A stretch of 7,814 nucleotides of DNA from Rhizobacter sp. (GTDB taxonomy: Bacteria > Pseudomonadota > Gammaproteobacteria > Burkholderiales > Burkholderiaceae_C), in assembly GCA_025360945.1 (NCBI GenBank), contig JANYBE010000493.1:1-7814 (forward strand). Direction: 5' to 3'. Positions 1 to 6,283 of the stretch are shown here, one piece after another. Under the pieces are notes generated by a model, which saw only the letters and a list, made by a program, of their open reading frames with translations, was not told the origin of the DNA and did no database searches. Within the stretch, counting starts at the first letter, position 1. Every line of letters starts with the position of its first letter. The translations under genes and the position numbers were made by a program.

Positions 1-206
1 GCGCGCAACGCCAGCAGCGCGCCTACCGTCAGCGCCAGTGCGGCCAGCGCGAGCGTGAACAGCGCCGCGGCGAGGGCGCTCGAGACGGGCATCGCGGACG
101 CGTCCGCGGCCCAGCCCGGCGCGCTACCGGCGAGCGCGGCCCATGCCACCAGGCGCCGCGGCCAGCGCAGTTGCAGATGGGCACTGGCCCCACCGAGACG
201 ATTCAT
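1..206 (-). CDS. N-terminal fragment of an exported or membrane protein (runs off left edge)
   Basis: Reading the minus strand from the ATG at 206-204 gives an open frame of 68 codons to the window edge, with third positions strongly biased to G/C as in a real gene. Residues about 15-32 form a signal peptide: an RWPRR basic patch, then a hydrophobic stretch (LVAWAALAGSAPGWA), with a plausible cleavage site at GWA/AD near residue 32. After a short spacer a second hydrophobic segment rich in Ala and Leu (about residues 43-66) looks like a membrane helix. The rest of the protein is outside the window, so its function cannot be given. A layout of signal peptide then early membrane helix occurs in membrane-bound sensors and in small assembly proteins such as FliO, but nothing here decides between these. 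It is divergent from the c-di-GMP operon. No clear Shine-Dalgarno sequence precedes the ATG. Confidence 0.68.
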   Translation of the reverse strand, partial: MNRLGGASAHLQLRWPRRLVAWAALAGSAPGWAADASAMPVSSALAAALFTLALAALALTVGALLALR

Positions 207-213
207 GTGATCG

Positions 214-242
214 ATTGTACGGAGCCCGTTGGTCCGCAATAT
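214..242 (-). promoter_or_regulatory. Possible sigma70-type promoter for the left-hand minus-strand gene
   Basis: On the minus strand TACAAT (plus 219-214) matches the TATAAT consensus at five of six bases. The hexamer 17 bp upstream (plus 242-237, ATATTG) is a poor -35 match. The -10 ends only 7 nt before the ATG at 206, so initiation from it would put the transcript start at or next to the start codon, meaning a leaderless message. This agrees with the absence of a visible ribosome binding site, but a chance match is quite possible. Confidence 0.22.
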
Positions 243-322
243 CCCGCGTATGCGTTGCGCTCCCCGCCGCATCAAGTTCCGTGCGGCCGTGCCGAAGAAG
301 CGGTCAGACCCTCGTCCACCAA

Positions 323-347
323 TGCAATGTCGCGGACATGCATTGCA
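323..347. promoter_or_regulatory. Dyad in the divergent intergenic region, candidate operator
   Basis: TGCAATG at 323-329 and CATTGCA at 341-347 form a perfect 7-bp inverted repeat with an 11-bp spacer. Nested within it is a second dyad, ATGTC-gcg-GACAT, at 327-339. The structure lies 46 bp before the ATG of the first operon gene, in a region that otherwise looks non-coding. An 18-bp centre-to-centre spacing suits a dimeric DNA-binding protein, but no known consensus is recognised. The nested pair could also form a small hairpin in RNA. Confidence 0.3.
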
Positions 348-392
348 GGTTCCCGGACCCGCTGCGGCCCCGTGCCCGTTGAACCGCTCACC

Positions 393-1910
393 ATGATGTT
401 TCGTCTGTCTCGCGCTTCGTTCTGGCTGGCGGCCGCTGTCGCGGCGCTAGCGCTGCTCGCGCCGGGCGGGCATGAAAACCTGCTGACCGGCATTGCGGTG
501 GCCGCAAGCGCCGCGGCCTTCGGTTTGTGGCGCTCCGGCCTGTCGGCGCAGCGTCGCTTCAGTGCGGCCGCGGCAGGCGTTCGCGAGTCCGTCGTGCTGA
601 CCCAGTTTGCGTTGCTCGACGCTGCCGCGATGCTGGTGCAGCGCGCCGACGAAGCAACCTCGTTCGAGGCGGCTCTGCATGCCGTGGCTGGCGTGCTACG
701 CGGTGAGCTTGGCGCGCGCAGCGCGAGTGTCCATGAAGTGCGCGACACCGATGCCGTGCACGCGCAGGTCGTCGACCTGATTGAAGCGCAACCCGGCTTT
801 CGGGCCCGGGCCAGGCCGGTCCGGCTCGATGCTGCGCCGTTCGGCCGCGCAATTCGCACGCAGGTGGAGGCGGGCGATCCGCCCGGCGCCGTCGCCGTGC
901 CCGTGCTCGAAGCTGGACGCGTCGTCGCGGTAGTCGCGTTGGGTGGCATCGACGTGCCGGTCGAGCCGCAGGCCCTGGCCGGGTTGCTCAAGCTCGCGCG
1001 ACTGACTCTCTCGAGGCTGGCACCGACAGCGCGTACACCTCTGCACGGATTGAGCCTCGTCGGAAGAATCCAACCCGAATCGACGACCGTGCCGCATCCG
1101 CATGCCAATCCGGATCGCAAGGCGGCACATTTGCACGGACACGTGTTGATCATTGAGGACAGCGTGGTCCAGCCCGAGCTCAGCGCGCGCATGCTGCGAC
1201 GCTTGGGATGCCGCGTGACACCGGCATCTGGCATGCTGGAGGGATTGAACGCGCTGGGTAAGACACAATTCGACCTAATCCTGCTCGATATTCACATGTC
1301 CGGCATGGGGGCAGCCGAGGGCCTGAAACGGCTGCGGCGCGGTGGCACACGCGTGATCGCCCTCACCGGCCCGGGCTTGCCGGGAGACACGCAACGACTT
1401 CGGGAGCTGGGTTTCGATGACCATGTTTGCAAACCGCTTCGCCAGAGCCAGATGCTCGCGCTGCTGAAACAGCACTTGCACCTGCGTGCGCCTGCCGAAT
1501 CGCCGGAGTCGGGTGCCGCCATGCGCGACCCCGCGACGTCGTCCGCATCTGCCGAGCCGGTGCTCGACCCGGCCGCATTGGCGCGACTGACCGAGCTTGA
1601 TCCGAACGGCGAGAACCGTCTCCTGGCGCGTGTGCTACAGGCATTCCAGACGTCGGTCGCGCGGCTGCGGCCGCAGGCCGACACGGCGCGATTGAGCGGC
1701 GATCAGGCTGGCCTGCGGCTCGTTGCCCACACCCTGAAGTCATCCTCGGCCAGCATCGGCGCGATGCAGCTGTCGCAACTGTGCGCGCAGATCGAGACCA
1801 CCATTCGCACCGCCAACGGAGCCGATCTCGACACCCAGCTCGATGCGCTGGGCGCAGAACTCGATGCGGTGCTCGCCGCCATCGAACAACTGCTGAAGGA
1901 GCGTGCGTGA
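393..1910 (+). CDS. Membrane-anchored GAF-like/REC/Hpt phosphorelay protein lacking a kinase core
   Basis: A 505-residue protein. Two hydrophobic segments (about residues 10-23 and 30-46) joined by a loop of only six residues should anchor it in the inner membrane with no real periplasmic sensor. Residues about 70-212 resemble a GAF domain (weak, from pattern only). Residues 250-360 are a receiver domain with the acidic pair Glu255-Asp256, phospho-acceptor Asp299 (LILLDIHMSG), Thr325 and Lys347. Residues about 415-500 are an Hpt domain with phospho-histidine His446 in AHTLKSSSASIG. The order is that of the C-terminal half of a hybrid sensor kinase, but only about 37 residues separate GAF and REC, so no HisKA or HATPase domain fits. 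It probably relays phosphate between an unlinked kinase and another receiver, most simply that of the next gene. ATG 393 (or the adjacent ATG 396) is chosen because the 74 codons upstream in frame do not look coding. No good ribosome binding site is visible. Confidence 0.88.
   Translation: MMFRLSRASFWLAAAVAALALLAPGGHENLLTGIAVAASAAAFGLWRSGLSAQRRFSAAAAGVRESVVLTQFALLDAAAMLVQRADEATSFEAALHAVAGVLRGELGARSASVHEVRDTDAVHAQVVDLIEAQPGFRARARPVRLDAAPFGRAIRTQVEAGDPPGAVAVPVLEAGRVVAVVALGGIDVPVEPQALAGLLKLARLTLSRLAPTARTPLHGLSLVGRIQPESTTVPHPHANPDRKAAHLHGHVLIIEDSVVQPELSARMLRRLGCRVTPASGMLEGLNALGKTQFDLILLDIHMSGMGAAEGLKRLRRGGTRVIALTGPGLPGDTQRLRELGFDDHVCKPLRQSQMLALLKQHLHLRAPAESPESGAAMRDPATSSASAEPVLDPAALARLTELDPNGENRLLARVLQAFQTSVARLRPQADTARLSGDQAGLRLVAHTLKSSSASIGAMQLSQLCAQIETTIRTANGADLDTQLDALGAELDAVLAAIEQLLKERA
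1896..1901 (+). promoter_or_regulatory. Strong Shine-Dalgarno that fixes the GTG start of the REC-PAS-GGDEF-EAL gene
   Basis: AAGGAG lies inside the last codons of the preceding gene, 5 nt before a GTG at 1907 that overlaps its stop codon as GTGA. This supports the GTG over the in-frame ATG at 1781, which lies inside the Hpt-coding region, and suggests translational coupling. Confidence 0.85.
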
Positions 1911-4162
1911 TCGCGCGCATTGCCAGCGTCGACGATGATCTGCCCGAGCGCCCGAAGGTGCTGCTGGTCGACGACGACGAGGTCAATCTGCTGCTGACCT
2001 CGATCGCGTTGCGCGAGCAAGGCTTCACGATCACCGAGGCAACGAGCGGCGAGCAGGCGATCGCGATCCTGGCCGACTGGCTGCCCGACGTGGTCGTACT
2101 TGACGCGCTGATGCCCGGGCTCGACGGTTTCGAGACCTGCCGTGAGCTGCGTGTGCTGCCCGGCTTCGAATCGCTGCCGGTGCTAATGCTCACCGGCCTG
2201 GACGACGACGCCTCGATCACGCGCGCCTATGAAGCCGGCGCGACCGACTTCTTCGTCAAGTCCACGCAATGGAGCCTGCTCGCCGGGCGCCTGCGCTATT
2301 TGCTGCGCGCCTCGCGCACGCGCGCCGAGCTGGAGCGCAGCAAGTCACGGCTGGCGCGCGCGCAGGATCTGGCGCGCATGGGCAGCTTTGACTGGCGCCG
2401 CGGCCACGGAGGGCCGGTGTTCTCGGTCGAGGCGCTGCGCGTGTTCGGCATCGGCCCGAACGACGGCCTCGCGTTCCGGCCGCTGCTGCGCATGCTCTCG
2501 AACGACGAGCGTGGGGGCCTGGTGCAGGTGCTACACGAGGTCATGAAGCACAGCACCGTGCTCGCCACCGACATTCCGGCGACTTTGCACGACGGTCGCC
2601 AGCGCATCGTGCACGTGGAGGCCGAACCTGAGTTCAACGAGCACGGCAACCTGATCGGTTATTCGGGCATTGTCCAGGATGTGACCGATCGTCGGCTGGC
2701 CGAGGACAAGATCCGCCACCTCGCGAACTTCGATGTTCTGACCGGCCTGCCGAACCGGCGCCAGCTGATCTGGCGCGCCGAGCGCGCCCTCGAGCACGGC
2801 CGGCGCCTGGGGCACCAGGTCGCGCTGCTGCTGATCGACCTCGACCGCTTCAAGATCATCAACGACACGCTCGGCCACGGTGCTGGCGACGAGCTGCTGA
2901 TGGAGGTCGCGCGACGGCTGCGTTCGTGCGTGCGCCATTCCGACCAGGTCACCGAGAGCTCGATCGAATCGCTGGGCTCGCGTTCGCACCGTTCGCTCGA
3001 AGCGGTCGGGCGGCTGGGCGGCGACGAGTTCGTCGCGCTGCTGCCCGAGGTCGCCGACGAGCGCGATGCCGAACGCGTCGCGTCGCGCATCCTCGACCTG
3101 ATGCGCGAGCCGATCTTCGTCGGTGGGCAGGAGTGTTTCGTTACTGCCAGCGTCGGCATCGCGCTGTACCCGCGCGACGGATCGTCGGTCGCCGACCTAA
3201 TGCGCAACTCCGACGTCGCGATGTACTCGGTCAAGTCGGCCGGGCGCAATTCGGCCTCGCTTTACCGGCCCGCGCTCGCCGGCATGGGTCGCGAAAAGCT
3301 CGAGCTCGAAAGCGCCTTGCACAAGGCCATCGAGCGCGACGAGCTCGTACTGCATTACCAGCCGAAGGTCGACGTGCGTGGCGCCAAGATGGTCGGCGCC
3401 GAGGCGCTGATGCGCTGGCGCCGCAACGGCGTGCTGGTGCCGCCGGGCGACTTCATTCCGATGGCCGAAGAAACCGGTCTGATTGTCCCGATGAGCGAAT
3501 GGGCGATCCGCGAAGCGGCGCGTCAGGCGCGCATCTGGCAGGACAGCTTCGGCTTCGTCGACTCGATCGCGGTCAATCTGCCGAACCGCATGTTCGAGCG
3601 CACCGATCTGGTCGAATACATCCACAATGCCGTTACCACCTACGGAGTGCCGCACCACGCGATCGAGCTCGAAATCACCGAGACGGGCCTGATGAAGGAT
3701 CTGCAGAACGTAATCCCGTCGCTGCACCGGCTCAACGAGATCGGCGTCGAGATCTCGATCGACGACTTCGGCACCGGCTATTCGTCGCTCGCCTACCTCA
3801 CGACGCTGCCGATCAGCGAATTGAAGATCGACCGCAGCTTCGTGCGCGATCTGGGCATGACACCGCAGAGCTCGGCCGTCGTCACCGCGATCATCGCACT
3901 GGCGCGCTCGCTCGGCCTGCGCGTAATCGCCGAAGGGGTCGAGAACCTGCGCCAGATGGAAGTGCTGCACCGCCTGGGCTGCGGCGTGATGCAAGGCTTT
4001 CTGTTCAGCCGGCCGCAGCCGCCGGAAGACGTCGAAAAGTGGTTGCAGCAGACCGTGCTGCCTCGCAAGGCGCCATGGATCGGCAAGGCCGGCGACGCCG
4101 AAATCGCCGAGGTGTTGCGCTTCGCTGACGGGCGCGATCCGCGCGCCAAGCCGGTGGGTTGA
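1907..4162 (+). CDS. REC-PAS-GGDEF-EAL response regulator, bifunctional c-di-GMP synthase/phosphodiesterase
   Basis: A 751-residue cytoplasmic protein. The receiver domain (about 17-130) has acidic residues Asp22-Asp23, phospho-acceptor Asp66, Thr96 and Lys118. A PAS-like domain follows (about 150-265, ending in the typical IVQDVTDRR segment). The GGDEF domain (about 270-440) has DVLTGLPNRR, metal-site Asp311 in LIDLDRFK and an intact GGDEF at 371-375. The EAL domain (about 465-710) keeps Glu499 (EALMR), Asn557, Glu589, Asp619-Asp620 (IDDFGTGYSSL), Lys640, Glu676 (AEGVE) and Gln696, so phosphodiesterase activity is expected. Both activities look possible; which dominates cannot be read from sequence. 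One oddity is that the product-inhibition motif RxxD (Arg343-Asp346) is separated from GGDEF by 24 residues instead of the usual 5. Another is NLP (557-559), where many EAL proteins have NLS or NVS. The gene overlaps the previous one by 4 bp and is probably the phosphate acceptor from its Hpt domain. Confidence 0.95.
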   Translation: MIARIASVDDDLPERPKVLLVDDDEVNLLLTSIALREQGFTITEATSGEQAIAILADWLPDVVVLDALMPGLDGFETCRELRVLPGFESLPVLMLTGLDDDASITRAYEAGATDFFVKSTQWSLLAGRLRYLLRASRTRAELERSKSRLARAQDLARMGSFDWRRGHGGPVFSVEALRVFGIGPNDGLAFRPLLRMLSNDERGGLVQVLHEVMKHSTVLATDIPATLHDGRQRIVHVEAEPEFNEHGNLIGYSGIVQDVTDRRLAEDKIRHLANFDVLTGLPNRRQLIWRAERALEHGRRLGHQVALLLIDLDRFKIINDTLGHGAGDELLMEVARRLRSCVRHSDQVTESSIESLGSRSHRSLEAVGRLGGDEFVALLPEVADERDAERVASRILDLMREPIFVGGQECFVTASVGIALYPRDGSSVADLMRNSDVAMYSVKSAGRNSASLYRPALAGMGREKLELESALHKAIERDELVLHYQPKVDVRGAKMVGAEALMRWRRNGVLVPPGDFIPMAEETGLIVPMSEWAIREAARQARIWQDSFGFVDSIAVNLPNRMFERTDLVEYIHNAVTTYGVPHHAIELEITETGLMKDLQNVIPSLHRLNEIGVEISIDDFGTGYSSLAYLTTLPISELKIDRSFVRDLGMTPQSSAVVTAIIALARSLGLRVIAEGVENLRQMEVLHRLGCGVMQGFLFSRPQPPEDVEKWLQQTVLPRKAPWIGKAGDAEIAEVLRFADGRDPRAKPVG

Positions 4163-4174
4163 GTCGTTGGTTCC

Positions 4175-5797
4175 ATGGAAGCGACACGCCCCGCGCCGCT
4201 GAGTGGCAGTGCCCCCGACACCGCACAGATCGCGAAGGGCGCGTTGCGCCGTCTCGCGCTCGACAAGCTCGAACCGACGCCCGACAACTACGCGCGTGCC
4301 TACCGCCAGGAGGCGGGCGAGCCGCCCGTGCCCGCCGAAGGCGCCGCGATTGCCGGGCTGATCGAGCGCATCGTGCGCGGCATCGAGCGGGGCAGCAAGG
4401 GCTGGACCGCGGCGCGCAAGAAGGAGAGCCTGCAACGTGTGCTCGATGGCAGCCGCAGCGACGCGAAGCGCCTGCAGCAACGCCTGACGCAGCTTGTGGC
4501 GAGTTGGGATACGGATCCGGCCGACTCCGCCGCGACGGCACGCGACGACAATGCGCCGATTGAGGCGTCGCCGAGCGCCATGATGGCATTCGATGGCATG
4601 GCAGTGCTGCCCTGGGGTCGCGCCGTCGATGCGCTGGGCGGTACCGTGCAGCAGGCCTTGCCATCGGTCGATGCCGCGCCGCACGAGATCGCGACGGCGC
4701 TGGCTGCACTCACCGAGCGCCTGATCGGCAACGCGGCCACGCCCGAACTCGTTGCCGAACTCGAAGCCTTGTGTCAGCGCGCCGCGCCCGTGCTGCAACA
4801 CCGCCATCGCCTCGTCGATCAGCTCGGCGAGCTGTGCCGCGAACTGACGGCAAGCCTGACTGATCTGGCCGAGGACGACAGCTGGGCCCGGGGTCAGTGC
4901 GAAGCGATGCAGGTCAAGATCGACGAAGGCCTCAGCGCCCGCGGCGTGCGCGCGGTCAGCGAGCTGCTGCGCGACACGCGCGAGCGTCAGAGCCAGCTGC
5001 GCACCGAGCGAGCGCATGCGCGCGATTCGCTCAAGGGGCTGATCAACCAGATGCTCAGCGAGCTCGACCAGCTCGGCTCGCACACCGGCAATTTCCACGA
5101 CAGCGTTAGCCGCTACTCCGGCGTGATCGAAAAGGCCGACTCGCTCGAGAGCCTGGCCGGTGCGGTGCGTGAAATGGTCGAGGAGAGCCGCACCGTGCAG
5201 GCGCTGGTGCGACAGACCCAGGCGCGGCTGCACGAGGAGCACAGCAGGGCGCACGGCTTGACCCAGCGCGTGAACGAGCTCGAGACCGAGATGCGGCGTT
5301 TGTCGGACGAGGTCTCGACCGACCAGTTGACGCAGATCGCGAACCGGCGCGGGCTGATGCACGCGTTCGACACCGAACGCGCGCGGCTCGAACGCTCCGG
5401 CAGCGCGTTGGCGATCGGCCTGCTCGATATCGACAATTTCAAGCGCCTGAACGACACCTTCGGTCATGGCGTCGGCGACGAGGCCCTGAAGGCGCTCGCC
5501 AGCGTCGTGAGCAAGACGCTGCGCCCAACCGACCAGGTGGCGCGCTATGGCGGCGAGGAGTTTGTCGTGCTGCTGCCCGATACGCCCGCCGACGAGGCAC
5601 AGCAGATCCTGACGCGCCTGCAGCGTTCGTTGACCGGTGGCCTTTTCATGCACGAACAGAAGCAGGTGTTCGTGACTTTCTCGGCCGGCGTCAGCGCGTA
5701 CCGCGTCGGCGAGCGCATCGAAGACGCGCTTGAGCGCGCCGACCAGGCGCTGTACGAGGCGAAGCGCAGCGGCAAGAACCGCACTTGTGTGGCTTGA
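4175..5797 (+). CDS. Soluble diguanylate cyclase with long helical N-terminal region
   Basis: A 540-residue protein that should make c-di-GMP from two GTP. The GGDEF domain occupies about residues 380-540. It has Asp383 in DQLTQIANRR, Asp418 and Asp420 in LLDIDNFK, NDTFGHGVGD, active-site GGEEF at 459-463, and an intact inhibitory RxxD (Arg450-Asp453) exactly five residues before it. No membrane helix or signal peptide is seen. The first 370 residues are mostly charged and helical, begin with an LEPTPDNYARAYR segment (near residues 32-44) that I associate with a group of proteobacterial diguanylate cyclases, and end in a probable coiled coil (about 340-380) leading into GGDEF, fit for dimerisation. 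No named sensory domain is recognised. It starts 12 bp after the previous stop, so is almost surely co-transcribed, although no good ribosome binding site precedes the ATG. Confidence 0.94.
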   Translation: MEATRPAPLSGSAPDTAQIAKGALRRLALDKLEPTPDNYARAYRQEAGEPPVPAEGAAIAGLIERIVRGIERGSKGWTAARKKESLQRVLDGSRSDAKRLQQRLTQLVASWDTDPADSAATARDDNAPIEASPSAMMAFDGMAVLPWGRAVDALGGTVQQALPSVDAAPHEIATALAALTERLIGNAATPELVAELEALCQRAAPVLQHRHRLVDQLGELCRELTASLTDLAEDDSWARGQCEAMQVKIDEGLSARGVRAVSELLRDTRERQSQLRTERAHARDSLKGLINQMLSELDQLGSHTGNFHDSVSRYSGVIEKADSLESLAGAVREMVEESRTVQALVRQTQARLHEEHSRAHGLTQRVNELETEMRRLSDEVSTDQLTQIANRRGLMHAFDTERARLERSGSALAIGLLDIDNFKRLNDTFGHGVGDEALKALASVVSKTLRPTDQVARYGGEEFVVLLPDTPADEAQQILTRLQRSLTGGLFMHEQKQVFVTFSAGVSAYRVGERIEDALERADQALYEAKRSGKNRTCVA

Positions 5798-5816
5798 GCC
5801 CCCGGCGCGCCAAGGG

Positions 5817-5834
5817 TGCTCAGGCCGCCTGGCA
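5817..5834. terminator. Weak hairpin between convergent genes, possible terminator
   Basis: In the 57-bp gap between the diguanylate cyclase stop and the stop of the opposing small gene, TGC(T)CAGG-ccg-CCTGGCA can pair as a 7-bp stem with one bulged base. There is no T-run on either side, so it is not a standard intrinsic terminator. The location between two converging genes is the main reason to list it. Confidence 0.2.
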
Positions 5835-5854
5835 GCGGCACGACGTCCCGAAGC

Positions 5855-6223
5855 TCAGCAGCCCTTGAGGCTGCCACTACTGGCGCCGCGACCCGCCTGC
5901 GCGAGTACTGCGACGACCGCTTCACGGTCGCTCAGGCGCTGCGCCTTGGCCATCGCACTGGCCTGCACGGCCTGGATTTCCAGTGTCGACTTACTCGCTT
6001 GGCCGCTGCACGCGAGCAGGTACACCACGTGCCGCGAGGTGCCGAGCGTCGCGCCGGTCTGGGTTGCGACGCGCGGGCCCATCGCCATTAGGTCGTCATA
6101 ACTCATGCCGACGCGCGGAGCGACTTCGGTCAGGTGCTTGGTTTCAGTCCGGCCGATGAAGAACACCGCGACGAAGGCCACGGCGAGACCGACTCCTACA
6201 ACCGTGGCGATATGTTTGATCAT
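5855..6223 (-). CDS. Small membrane-anchored protein of unknown function
   Basis: A 122-residue protein starting MIKHIATVVG. Residues about 5-24 are a single hydrophobic helix after a short basic start, followed by a polar domain that should lie in the periplasm (uncleaved anchor; no lipobox or clear cleavage site). The polar part contains VGMSYDDLMAMGPRV (residues 38-52), faintly like the turn-helix opening of BamE/SmpA-type proteins. This is an impression only. It has two cysteines, one of them the last residue. The plus strand across this region has open frames too, but the hydrophobic N-terminus and the packing favour the minus strand. Upstream of the ATG is a G7 run that could act as a loose ribosome binding site. 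It is the last gene of the minus-strand block, 60 bp after the isomerase-like gene, and may or may not be co-transcribed with it. Confidence 0.62.
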   Translation of the reverse strand: MIKHIATVVGVGLAVAFVAVFFIGRTETKHLTEVAPRVGMSYDDLMAMGPRVATQTGATLGTSRHVVYLLACSGQASKSTLEIQAVQASAMAKAQRLSDREAVVAVLAQAGRGASSGSLKGC

Positions 6224-6239
6224 GCTTGTGCGCCCCCCC

Positions 6240-6256
6240 TGGTACGTCGATGGTAC
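6240..6256. repeat. Short direct repeat, TGGTAC twice, 11 bp apart
   Basis: TGGTAC occurs at 6240-6245 and 6251-6256, one helical turn apart, in the 60-bp gap upstream of the small membrane-protein gene. Same-face spacing could suit a regulator, but two 6-mers are weak evidence. No matching promoter was found around it. Confidence 0.25.
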
Positions 6257-6283
6257 AAGCCTTGGGGTCAGCGCGTGCGCAAC

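Noticed and set aside
171..392. Upstream in-frame extension of the GAF/REC/Hpt gene to an ATG at 171
   Set aside because: The 74 extra residues are low in structure and Pro/Arg/Cys-rich, overlap the start of the divergent left-hand gene, and precede an obvious hydrophobic N-terminus at 393.
1781..1906. ATG at 1781 as start of the REC-PAS-GGDEF-EAL gene
   Set aside because: It would lie inside the Hpt-coding region. The added residues are Arg-rich and unlike a protein domain, while GTG 1907 has a near-perfect Shine-Dalgarno.
1363..2220. 285-codon minus-strand frame across the Hpt/REC junction
   Set aside because: It is Ser/Arg-rich antisense sequence with no motif, opposite well-conserved Hpt and receiver domains.
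3197..5653. An 818-codon open frame on the minus strand across the EAL and diguanylate cyclase genes
   Set aside because: It lies antisense to two genes with unmistakable GGDEF and EAL motifs. Its translation is rich in Arg, Ala, His and Gln with no domain, as expected from antisense reading of high-GC codons.
5798..5854. GGCGCGCC and flanking GC-rich sequence as a strong terminator
   Set aside because: The 8-bp palindrome has no loop and no T-run; only a weak bulged hairpin further on is listed, at low confidence.
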